A DNA stretch of 64,000 nt from Colwellia sp. C2M11 (GTDB lineage: Bacteria > Pseudomonadota > Gammaproteobacteria > Enterobacterales > Alteromonadaceae). Below, in pieces: positions 36,030 through 43,653 of this stretch. The notes below the pieces were generated by a model. The model made no database searches. It saw only the letters and a program-made list of their open reading frames with translations, and was not told where the DNA came from. How positions within the stretch are numbered: position 1 is the stretch's first letter; each line of letters starts with the position of its first letter. The DNA is taken from assembly GCF_018860915.1 (NCBI RefSeq), contig NZ_JAHKQD010000009.1, forward strand, positions 61,455 to 125,454. Direction: 5' to 3'. The position numbers were made by a program, and so were the translations under genes.

Positions 36030-37010
36030 ATGCTAGAAAATGAATCAGAATTAAGAATTAGGTATAACGATAATTCCCGTGGTGTTTACTTTATTGGCAC
36101 TACACCGCCAAAAAGTGACACTCCTATTGAGCAAGTAGAAGATATTGCGACTAAATTACTTGATCGTGTCAGTGATATAGATTTTGACGGGTTAATTATT
36201 TATGACATTCAAGATGAAGATTCAAGAACGAATGTTCCTCGTCCTTTTCCGTTTAAAAGTACACATGATCCACGTTTATATTCGTCATTATTAAACAAAA
36301 AATCAAAACGTCCGGTTATTACATACAAAAGTGTAGTGCAGTCAGATACTGCAGCATTTAATACTTGGGCTGATGAAGCATGGGAAAAGTTTGGTGTTCG
36401 TGATGTCGTGCTGGTGGGTAGCCCATCAAAGAATAATAAAATTAGCTTACCACTTGGTGAAGCTTACCAAACGCTGGTAGAAAATCAGAATAATTTTTTT
36501 ATTGGCGGGATAACAATTGCTGAGCGCCATGCTAAAAAAGGTAATGAACACCAACGCTTAATTGAAAAGCATCAACAAGGCTGTAATTTCTTTATATCAC
36601 AAGCAATTTATGACCCTCAAGCTACTATTGATATGTTGACTCGCTATGCTATCGAATGCCAACAGCAAGGCTTAAAACCACAACGTATTATTTTAACCTT
36701 TTCACCTTGTGGTAGTAAAAAAACATTAGAGTTTATTGACTGGTTAGGTGTGCGTGTTCCTGAAGCAACCAGCTTGCGTATACTTAATGCAGAAAAACCT
36801 TTATATGAGTCTATTCGCATTTGTTGTAATAGCTTACAGCAAATATTAGATGCGTTAGTCCCGTATGATTTACCACTCGGTTTAAATATTGAAAGTTTAA
36901 CGAACCGTAAAGAAGAAATTGACGGTTCAATTTTACTATACAAGTTATTGCGCTCAACCATGGACAAGTACTTAGCAAGAAAGGAACTTGATAACCTGAT
37001 CAAGAGTTAA
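36030..37010 (+). CDS. Methylenetetrahydrofolate reductase-like protein
   Basis: This protein of 326 residues resembles the MTHFR (MetF, COG0685) TIM barrel: GVYFIGTTPPKSDTPIEQVEDIATKL at the start, then FDGLIIYDIQDEDSR and a GGITIAERHAKKGNEHQRL segment like the GYPE.H region. QGCNFFISQAIYD matches the GADFFITQ..FD motif of MetF. It is more divergent than a housekeeping MetF. It may reduce another C1-folate or act in another C1 pathway. It has its own terminator and no operon partner. Confidence 0.7.
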   Translation: MLENESELRIRYNDNSRGVYFIGTTPPKSDTPIEQVEDIATKLLDRVSDIDFDGLIIYDIQDEDSRTNVPRPFPFKSTHDPRLYSSLLNKKSKRPVITYKSVVQSDTAAFNTWADEAWEKFGVRDVVLVGSPSKNNKISLPLGEAYQTLVENQNNFFIGGITIAERHAKKGNEHQRLIEKHQQGCNFFISQAIYDPQATIDMLTRYAIECQQQGLKPQRIILTFSPCGSKKTLEFIDWLGVRVPEATSLRILNAEKPLYESIRICCNSLQQILDALVPYDLPLGLNIESLTNRKEEIDGSILLYKLLRSTMDKYLARKELDNLIKS

Positions 37011-37044
37011 AGTATCGGTGATTTTCACCCGGATTTAGTTAAAT

Positions 37045-37079
37045 AAAAAAGCGGTTCAATTGATATTGACCGCTTTTTT
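37045..37079. terminator. Bidirectional terminator
   Basis: AAAAAAGCGGT and ACCGCTTTTTT arms (37045-37055 and 37069-37079) enclose an inner CAAT/ATTG stem. The A- and T-tracts on either side serve both convergent genes. Confidence 0.85.
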
Positions 37080-37155
37080 ATGTCTTATATTTTATGCTTA
37101 GTGTTTGAATACATTAATACCAAACAATAAATATCTACAGAATGAATATTTACTA

Positions 37156-37938
37156 TTACTTAGTTGCCGCATTCGCTTCTAATTGGTCAACTATTTCCAG
37201 TAAATCTTTACCTGTAAGGTCTGGCTTTCCTGCTAGCGGATAAAGCGCTTTACCTGGGCGAAGAATAAAACCTGTGCGCCATCCTGCTTTTTCTGCACCC
37301 GCTATATCCCATGCATGAGCAGCAATTAACATGGCATCTTCAGGAGCAACATTCATTTGCTCTTGCGCCCATTGATAAACTTTTAAGTCAGGTTTAAAGG
37401 TTTCTAAATTTTGTACTGTTAATGAACCGTCAAAATACTCTGCTAGCTTGGCATTTTTTAGTTGAGCGGCAATACCAGCATCAGATGAGTTGGTTAATGT
37501 AATCATGGTATAACCCATTGCACGTAATCTTTTTAAGCCTTCAACTACATCAGGGTGAGGGGCTAGATCTCTAAAAGGGGTAAGTACTGCCTTACGCGCT
37601 TCTTCTTTCGTTAGTGGTATATTTTTTTGATTAGCAATCATTTCTAGTGATGCGATGCCAATTTCACCAAAGCTATTGTATTCACCAATCATATTACCCA
37701 CCAAAGAATAGTGTAGCATTGTGGTAAACCAGTAAGGAACAAGCTCATCTCGTCCGCCCAAGGCTTTAGACACTGATTTACCGACATTACCAAGATCTAA
37801 TAATGTTTCATTAACATCAAAGAAAATTACTTTGGGTTGTATTTTTACATCGGTGTCTAAATCTTTTGCTAGTGCGGCTTCCGAGATAAAGCTTAGTGAA
37901 ATTAACAAGCTAATTAGAAAGGGTTTAAAATTTATCAT
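37156..37938 (-). CDS. Exported HAD-superfamily protein (haloacid dehalogenase type II-like)
   Basis: This protein of 260 residues has a signal peptide (hydrophobic 7-23, cleavage near ALA-KD). The mature part has HAD motif I as FFDVNETLLDL, with nucleophile Asp and Asn at the position where phosphatases have Asp, as in L-2-haloacid dehalogenases. Motif II is ITLTNSSD, and the later AAHAWDIAGAEKAGWRTGFI block is typical of type II dehalogenases. A periplasmic location is unusual for this family. Substrate unknown. Confidence 0.85.
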   Translation of the reverse strand: MINFKPFLISLLISLSFISEAALAKDLDTDVKIQPKVIFFDVNETLLDLGNVGKSVSKALGGRDELVPYWFTTMLHYSLVGNMIGEYNSFGEIGIASLEMIANQKNIPLTKEEARKAVLTPFRDLAPHPDVVEGLKRLRAMGYTMITLTNSSDAGIAAQLKNAKLAEYFDGSLTVQNLETFKPDLKVYQWAQEQMNVAPEDAMLIAAHAWDIAGAEKAGWRTGFILRPGKALYPLAGKPDLTGKDLLEIVDQLEANAATK

Positions 37939-38107
37939 TATAAAAAATGCCTATAAGGTTAAGTAGAAGGGTTATAAAATATTGTTACTGAAAAGACCTT
38001 TGGAGCATTAAATAAATTTCATTGTTTGTAGATTAAGACCTGCCTAATTGTTTCTAAATATGTATGTCGGTATGAATTTAGGTTAGAAAACATTTTTCTT
38101 CGGATAG

Positions 38108-38168
38108 TTAAACAAATAATTGTTGTAGGTATACTAGAAAAACATAATGATACGTTGTAACATATCGT
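38108..38168 (+). promoter_or_regulatory. Promoter and Zur-like box of the COG0523 gene
   Basis: A candidate -10 TATACT at 38130-38135 has a weak -35 TTAAAC 16 bp upstream. The imperfect palindrome ATGATACGTT-GT-AACATATCGT at 38147-38168 (8 of 10 arm pairs) covers the expected transcription start. It shares TGATAYGTTRTAWCATAWC with the sites at 24698 and 46102. Zur repression under zinc sufficiency is expected. Confidence 0.65.
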
Positions 38169-38201
38169 AAAATTAGTAGGTGAATCTGAGATAAATTACA
38201 T

Positions 38202-39365
38202 ATGATTGAATATAAACTCCCCGTTACGGTACTTTCGGGTTTTCTTGGCGCAGGGAAAACAACCGTATTAAGCCATATTCTTAATAATAGAGAAGGGAAG
38301 AAAGTCGCTGTTATTGTTAATGACATGAGCGAAATAAATATTGACGCTGCTACCATTAAGAATGAAGTGTCACTTAATCGTAGTAATGAAAAACTCGTTG
38401 AAATGAGCAATGGCTGTATTTGTTGCACATTAAGAGAGGATTTATTGCTAGAAGTAAATAAATTAGCAAAAAGTGGCAATTTTGATTACCTTGTTATTGA
38501 ATCGACAGGAATATCTGAGCCATTACCTGTCGCTGAAACGTTTACATTTGCAGATGAAGATGGCGTGTCATTATCAGATGTAGCCACTTTAGATACGATG
38601 GTAACCGTTGTTGATGCTGTTAATTTCTTAAAAGATTACGACCAAGCAACATATCTGCAAGACACTGAAGAGTCTCTTGGCGAGGAAGATGAGCGTAGTG
38701 TTGCTGATTTACTTGTTGATCAAGTTGAATTTGCTGATGTCATACTTATTAGTAAAACAGATTTGGTCGATAGTTCAGCTCTCAATCAGCTTATCGCTAC
38801 AATTAAAGCGCTTAATACTCGCGCCAAAATAATCCCGATATCCTCAGGCAAAGTTGATATAAATGATATTTTGAATACAGGTTTGTTTGACTTTGAATTG
38901 GCGCAGCAAGCACCTGGCTGGCTTAAAGAGATGCGTGGCGAACATATACCAGAAACAGAAGAGTATGGTATTGCTAGCTTTAATTACGTCGCCCGCTCTC
39001 CATTTCATCCTGAAAAATTCTATCAATTCCTTCATAACACCGAACAATTTGGCAAGCTTATTCGTTCAAAAGGCTACTTTTGGTTGGCAACGCGTCCTCA
39101 ATTTTGTGGACAATGGAGTCAAGCTGGGGGCATTGCACGATACGGTTTTGCGGGTATGTTTTGGCGGGCAATTCCCAGAGAAAACTGGCCTACAGATGAA
39201 GAATCTTTAGATGCAATTAAAGAAAAGTGGATTGAACCTTTTGGTGATATGCGCCAAGAGCTTGTTTTTATTGGTCAAAATTTAGATGAAGCAGCAATGA
39301 TTACAGCACTAGATAGCTGTTTGTTATCAGAAGAAGAACTATTGAGGGGAAAGATTACTGGTTAA
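38202..39365 (+). CDS. COG0523 (CobW/ZigA-type) GTPase, zinc-starvation metallochaperone
   Basis: This cytoplasmic GTPase of 387 residues belongs to the CobW/COG0523 G3E family. The P-loop [14 protein letters not shown] is at about 9-22, and the metal-binding CxCC (Cys72, Cys74 and Cys75 in [11 protein letters not shown]) is present. Further motifs are [13 protein letters not shown] and the base-recognition SKTD near 185. Zur-controlled COG0523 proteins (ZigA, ZagA, ZNG1 class) deliver zinc to client enzymes during starvation. A Zur-like box, DUF1826 downstream and zur nearby support the zinc rather than cobalt role. Confidence 0.93.
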   Translation: MIEYKLPVTVLSGFLGAGKTTVLSHILNNREGKKVAVIVNDMSEINIDAATIKNEVSLNRSNEKLVEMSNGCICCTLREDLLLEVNKLAKSGNFDYLVIESTGISEPLPVAETFTFADEDGVSLSDVATLDTMVTVVDAVNFLKDYDQATYLQDTEESLGEEDERSVADLLVDQVEFADVILISKTDLVDSSALNQLIATIKALNTRAKIIPISSGKVDINDILNTGLFDFELAQQAPGWLKEMRGEHIPETEEYGIASFNYVARSPFHPEKFYQFLHNTEQFGKLIRSKGYFWLATRPQFCGQWSQAGGIARYGFAGMFWRAIPRENWPTDEESLDAIKEKWIEPFGDMRQELVFIGQNLDEAAMITALDSCLLSEEELLRGKITG

Positions 39366-39402
39366 CCTTGCATGACCCTTTCCCAGAGTGGGAGGAAGCA
39401 TA

Positions 39403-40146
39403 ATGAATGCGATAGCCGCTACCACGACTGAATTGACCCCTGATGCGCTTAATGACAATAATGAGAAACAGGTAGTTAACACAATCACACCGAGCTCAGC
39501 AACCATCAGCTTAAAAGCAAAGGGCTCAGTAGCAGAATTTAATCCCCAAGTGCTTTCTAAGATATACCAAGAAGACATAAATATTGCTATTTGGAAGCGT
39601 GAATTATCGCCAGAGTTAGCGACAGCAGCGGCGATATTTATTAAAGAAAACACAGTGAAATCGACAAGATTAACAGTATCACCTGATGATGCCTTTGACC
39701 TGCTATGCAACGCTTTAGGTAGCGATAATGCAGCCGTAACTCTGAGTAAAGATATCGCTTTACTCGTTGATATGTTTTGTTGTTTGTTTGACCTTAAGTA
39801 TGCAGGGTTACGGTTAACATTATTAGATAAGGCAATGTGTCCACGTTTTCATGTAGATCGTATACCTTGTCGCTTAGTGACAACTTATCAAGGTATTGCA
39901 AGCGAATGGCTTGAACATGCTTTGATTGATCGTACAAAACTAGGCGCTGGGAATGAAGGAAAATCAGATGAAGAGTCTGGGCTTTTTCCTGATCTGAACA
40001 ATATTAATCATCTTAAGCAAGGTGATGTTGCGCTACTAAAAGGCGAAAATTGGGATGAAACCCAAGGATTTGGTTTGGTTCATCGTTCTCCTGCTGTACC
40101 AAACGGTGAGCGCCGGTTACTGCTAACACTTGATTTTATTGATTAA
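39403..40146 (+). CDS. DUF1826 family protein
   Basis: This cytoplasmic protein of 247 residues matches what I know as DUF1826: a central LLVDMFCCLFDLKYAGLRLT and CPRFHVDRIPCRLVTTYQGIASEWLEHALID, which carries conserved His, Asp and Cys residues suited to metal binding. It ends with LVHRSPAVPNGERRLLLTLDF. I chose the ATG at 39403, with GGGAGGA upstream. DUF1826 genes are commonly found beside COG0523 GTPases in Zur regulons. The 37-bp gap from the GTPase indicates one operon. It has a 2OG-oxygenase-like look at the end, but the function is unknown. Confidence 0.88.
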   Translation: MNAIAATTTELTPDALNDNNEKQVVNTITPSSATISLKAKGSVAEFNPQVLSKIYQEDINIAIWKRELSPELATAAAIFIKENTVKSTRLTVSPDDAFDLLCNALGSDNAAVTLSKDIALLVDMFCCLFDLKYAGLRLTLLDKAMCPRFHVDRIPCRLVTTYQGIASEWLEHALIDRTKLGAGNEGKSDEESGLFPDLNNINHLKQGDVALLKGENWDETQGFGLVHRSPAVPNGERRLLLTLDFID

Positions 40147-40296
40147 AATAATTATTTAATTAAGCATTGCTAGTATATTGGCTCTGTGACCTTAATATTG
40201 TTATTGTTGCAACACCATTTGGCCTAAGCGTTAGCCTTGATTTATGTGTATGGGGAATGATGAACCGTATGTGTTTTATCGTAATCCCCTTTCACT

Positions 40297-40338
40297 AAAA
40301 CAAATAATTATTGTTTGTGTACTAGAAACATAATGACT
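40297..40338 (+). repeat. Copy of the COG0523 promoter region upstream of the metallopeptidase-like gene
   Basis: The stretch AAACAAATAATTATTG..TACTAGAAACATAATGA at 40297-40336 aligns with 38109-38150 (AAACAAATAATTGTTG..TACTAGAAAAACATAATGA) with few mismatches and small gaps. In the first copy it carries the -10 box. Here the matching ACTAG lies 12-18 bp before the ATG at 40333, and the Zur palindrome is replaced by coding sequence. It looks like a duplicated promoter. Confidence 0.6.
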
Positions 40339-41352
40339 AAAAAAATTTATTATTTATTGATTGCTGTAATTATTATCATGCTGACATTCACTGTCGGTGA
40401 GCGTTATATTGATTTAGTCGTAAATACACTTCTACCGAATATTAATGACGACAATACTACTAAGGCACTTAATCTTTCAAAAAAACAACAAGTAAAAAGT
40501 GCTGCTCAGTTGCACATGCCTGATGTTAATCAACCTCATCAAGACATTGATTCTTTTCAAATAAATCGACCAAGCTCCGTTGAACCACCAAACGTTCAAT
40601 GTAAAAGACCAGAGAAGCTAGTATTAACAAATCAATACTTTCAGCTTAATACTAATCTCAACACTAAATCTGATAGCTTTACCCTTGAACTAAAAAAGAA
40701 GTTGAATACAGCTTTTCAGCATATTGAAAGATCACTTAATACTGAATTGAATCAAACAGTGTTGTTAACTATGCTCTTTAGCAGTACCCGAGCAGATTAT
40801 GAAGATTTAGCCAGAAAATATAGACGTGAACCTGAAGGAACTCAGGGAATGTACATTTCCTATCATAACGTCTCTCTAATTGACGTGAAAAATTATGAGC
40901 AAGGAATTAAAGTCGGTGTTCACGAAGCCATACATGCACTTAATTATGCATATTTTGGCTACACCTTACGTTTTATTAATGAAGGCATGGCAGAGTACTA
41001 CCAAGCAATATCCGAAAATGGTGATATTCAGTTATTTGATTTTACATGGTTGAAACATCGGCAATACCCCGAGCAGATATCGACCATATTGTTTTCTAAA
41101 ACTGATTGGCATGGCGTTAAAACACACGAACTTTATCAGCAAAGTAAAGCTTTGTTCTATTTTTTGATGAGTAATGAAAGTGGCAGGCAAGTTCTCAGGG
41201 CAATACTAACAAAGGAAATGGAAGACCCTTGTACAGTGTTATCTGAAGATGATATTGAACAACTACTTTTTGAAGTTTACCCTAATCATCAACAAGAATT
41301 TGACTACTGGTTTGAAGACGGCCTGAACAACTTTATTAACACCAAAGCTTAA
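40333..41352 (+). CDS. Membrane-anchored HExxH (gluzincin-like) metallopeptidase-like protein
   Basis: This protein of 339 residues has one N-terminal membrane helix (about 5-23), so the rest is probably periplasmic. The zinc motif HEAIH (His197, Glu198, His201) is followed 16 residues later by NEGMAEYY (Glu217, Glu221). This is the arrangement of DUF1570-like and other gluzincin peptidases. The region between 60 and 90 is Pro-rich. I prefer the ATG at 40333. There is no clear ribosome site, and the predicted -10 is so close that the mRNA may be leaderless. It lies between the COG0523-DUF1826 operon and zur. Activity and target are unknown. Confidence 0.75.
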   Translation: MTKKIYYLLIAVIIIMLTFTVGERYIDLVVNTLLPNINDDNTTKALNLSKKQQVKSAAQLHMPDVNQPHQDIDSFQINRPSSVEPPNVQCKRPEKLVLTNQYFQLNTNLNTKSDSFTLELKKKLNTAFQHIERSLNTELNQTVLLTMLFSSTRADYEDLARKYRREPEGTQGMYISYHNVSLIDVKNYEQGIKVGVHEAIHALNYAYFGYTLRFINEGMAEYYQAISENGDIQLFDFTWLKHRQYPEQISTILFSKTDWHGVKTHELYQQSKALFYFLMSNESGRQVLRAILTKEMEDPCTVLSEDDIEQLLFEVYPNHQQEFDYWFEDGLNNFINTKA

Positions 41353-41425
41353 TGTGTTAATTTTGCATTGCTTTTAACTTCTTGCTAAGTCCCGTGGAGT
41401 AGTAATGGCTCTTACAATAACTAAG

Positions 41426-41881
41426 CTATTTTTCAGAGCAGCTATTACAAATACAGTTCATTTCTAGTTGCGGGCTAACGAGTTGAAAACCTGCATTCTC
41501 AATATTCTGTTTAAGTTCATCAATGGTCGATTTGTTGATAGTAATTTCTTTAACGTCATTACACGTACCACAAATTAAGAACTGCGGTACACCATGGGCG
41601 TGATCACAGGTGATATGCGCGCAGGCGATATATTTATTCGCTAAACTTAACTTATGTACTAAGTGTTCTTTTTCAAGAAATTCTAAAATGCGGTATACCG
41701 ACATCGCAGGTATTTTTTCACCAAAATCTTTCTCAAATAAATCAATTAAATCATAGGCAGAAAGCGCTTTTTCCGATTGAATAAGAGAAAATAATACTTG
41801 TTTTCTTTTCGGTGTTAAACGGGTGCCGTGTTTTTTACAATACTGCTCTGCATGTACGATAATTTCGTCAACTTTATTCAT
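41426..41881 (-). CDS. zur: Fur-family zinc uptake regulator Zur
   Basis: This protein of 151 residues has an N-terminal winged helix (TRLTPKRKQVLFSLIQSEKALSAYDLIDLF, then KIPAMSVYRILEFLEKEHLVHKL) and a C-terminal dimerisation domain. The structural zinc Cys pairs are CGTC (in FLICGTCNDV) and CNSC near the end. CDHAHGVPQFLIC resembles the regulatory site of Zur (C/H-rich) rather than the HHDH motif of Fur. Cluster content (AztD, ZnuD-like, COG0523) supports Zur. No Zur-like box was seen in its own promoter region, 41882-42000. Confidence 0.92.
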   Translation of the reverse strand: MNKVDEIIVHAEQYCKKHGTRLTPKRKQVLFSLIQSEKALSAYDLIDLFEKDFGEKIPAMSVYRILEFLEKEHLVHKLSLANKYIACAHITCDHAHGVPQFLICGTCNDVKEITINKSTIDELKQNIENAGFQLVSPQLEMNCICNSCSEK

Positions 41882-42161
41882 TTTTTTATCTCAAACTAAT
41901 TTCATTTATCGCGTTAAGTGTTGTCGAACCTTGTTCTATTTCTATAATATCATGATCTGCGTTTGGCTAATATTAGAGAATTTAAACACTGTAACAGTAA
42001 TGACAGAGAACACCTTTATTTTTTTTCAACAGAATGGTGCTTTTTGATAAATTTCTGATGTTTGAGTTAACTTACTGATTATGTGTTTTGATAAAAAATG
42101 GTGAGAATAACAGAGAGGTTATCGCTTGTTATTGATTTCATGTAGGTAAGATTTAAATAAA
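41882..42161. other. Intergenic region upstream of zur, no gene seen
   Basis: It is AT-rich and must hold the zur promoter. I looked for the TGATAYGTTRTAWCATAWC pattern and did not find it. No RNA or reading frame is supported. Together with the terminator that follows, this accounts for the 344-bp gap. Confidence 0.5.
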
Positions 42162-42196
42162 AAGTAGAGACGCCATCATTGTCAGTGCCTCTACTT
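42162..42196 (-). terminator. Terminator after the AztD-like gene
   Basis: AAGTAGAG and CTCTACTT arms (42162-42169 and 42189-42196) are followed, on the minus strand, by TTTTTATTT. This separates the receptor-AztD operon from zur. Confidence 0.65.
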
Positions 42197-42225
42197 AACT
42201 TAGTATGGTGGATAATACTTAGTGA

Positions 42226-43611
42226 TTAATGATCGTGTGCTTCTTCAGCAATACCTAACCAAGTTATAGCACTCGCAGAAAAACCTATTTCAATATCGTC
42301 TTCAATAGTCATTGTTGCTAAGTCTATTTGAAGGATATGTTTTGCAATAGGGTCGGCCACGTATACATGATCACCATTTTGAGCGGCAGTCATACTAAAT
42401 GACATATCTTCAGGCATAGTAGAAATATCTTCTTCAGAAATATCTATACTAGTTACCAACTCCCAATGTGCTTCGCCATCATGTGAATGTGAATTTAGAA
42501 TGTTAAGGTAGCCTGCGCTATCTAACACTAAAAAGTATTCTGCTTCATGTGAAAAAGCATAAGAAACTGCACTAACACCCTCAGCAAGTTGCCATTCAAG
42601 TTTTTCCATCGTGTTAACTTCAGGATTAATGGCGAATAGCGAACCACCAGCAACACCAATCAATGAGTCACTTTCTTCATGACCGTAGATACTACCTATA
42701 CGAGAGCTACCTACTGATTCAATATTGGCAATTTTTACAGCTTCAAATTCACCATCATGTTCATGAGCAACTAAAACTCCGTCGGTACAACCAAAAGCAA
42801 TGTAATCATCGTTTTGTGATGCGCCATGTAAGTCAGGACAAGTAATATCTAAAATTTGTTCTTGTTCATATTCATTGCCATGTAAATGATAAACAGCTAC
42901 CTGATCAGGTAATGTACCTGCAGACGTAGTCTCAGTATCGTCACGACGAACAGTACTTAATAAATATTCATCATGAGCCAATGCTACACCGTGCATATTG
43001 ATACTGTAATCAATATGCGGAAGTTCACTTGTTTCACCGCTAATATCAGTATCTTTTAACACTTCTACAGAGGCTGATACACCTGCATCGGCATCACCGT
43101 CATTAAATATAATCATTTCATCATCGCTTTTGATGATGTGGGTTGGGCTACTACCGTTTAATTGATAATCACTCATTACCGGTGCTTGTTGGTAATCGTG
43201 TAAATGCTCAACGTGATCTTCACGCCATAAGCCACTATCAATAAAGCCAACATAATCGTTATTTCTGCTGGCAATTACGGCAAAACGGTAACCCGCAGAA
43301 GCCGTTATAGCATTACCATCATAAATTAATGAAAATGTATCGAGTAGAGCACCGTCGTCTAAATCATATAAGGTTGTTGTATTACTTTCGGCAGATAACA
43401 CCGCTAGTCGTCCCAATGATTCAATTGTATATTCGTCACCGTGATCATGGTCATCACCATCATCGTCATGATCATGGTCATGGTCATCGTTATCATCAGG
43501 TACTTCTATTGGATCTTTCTCAACAATCTTCGTTTCTGCATCGCCACAACCACTGAGAAATATTGCGGCTAAAGAGGCCGCAACTAGGTTAAGTTGAAAT
43601 GATTTCTTCAT
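42226..43611 (-). CDS. aztD: AztD-like periplasmic zinc metallochaperone (lipoprotein, beta-propeller)
   Basis: This protein of 461 residues has a lipobox (FLSGC, Cys22), then an acidic His-rich stretch (DHDHDHDDDGDDHDHG, at about 43-58) and a beta-propeller. The segments GFIDSGLWREDHVEHLHDY and GSSPTHIIKSDDEMIIFNDGD match what I remember of AztD, the zinc chaperone of the AztABC importer, including its conserved His/Asp ligands. No aztABC genes lie in the window; it is paired instead with a TonB receptor 42 bp upstream. It probably accepts zinc in the periplasm and passes it to an importer elsewhere (inference). Confidence 0.88.
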   Translation of the reverse strand: MKKSFQLNLVAASLAAIFLSGCGDAETKIVEKDPIEVPDDNDDHDHDHDDDGDDHDHGDEYTIESLGRLAVLSAESNTTTLYDLDDGALLDTFSLIYDGNAITASAGYRFAVIASRNNDYVGFIDSGLWREDHVEHLHDYQQAPVMSDYQLNGSSPTHIIKSDDEMIIFNDGDADAGVSASVEVLKDTDISGETSELPHIDYSINMHGVALAHDEYLLSTVRRDDTETTSAGTLPDQVAVYHLHGNEYEQEQILDITCPDLHGASQNDDYIAFGCTDGVLVAHEHDGEFEAVKIANIESVGSSRIGSIYGHEESDSLIGVAGGSLFAINPEVNTMEKLEWQLAEGVSAVSYAFSHEAEYFLVLDSAGYLNILNSHSHDGEAHWELVTSIDISEEDISTMPEDMSFSMTAAQNGDHVYVADPIAKHILQIDLATMTIEDDIEIGFSASAITWLGIAEEAHDH

Positions 43612-43653
43612 AATGTATTTTCCTTAATTAAGTAAGTGTTATATGTTTTTAAA

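Noticed and set aside
38202..39365. CobW-family gene assigned to cobalamin synthesis
   Set aside because: Context (Zur-like box, DUF1826, zur, AztD, ZnuD-like receptor) and the CICC motif fit the zinc COG0523 subgroup; the B12 genes are 35 kb away.
43441..43490. Tandem CATGATCATG-type repeats taken as a DNA repeat or CRISPR-like array
   Set aside because: They encode the His/Asp-rich metal-binding stretch of the AztD-like protein; units are short, irregular and in frame. Similar stretches in the receptor gene have the same cause.
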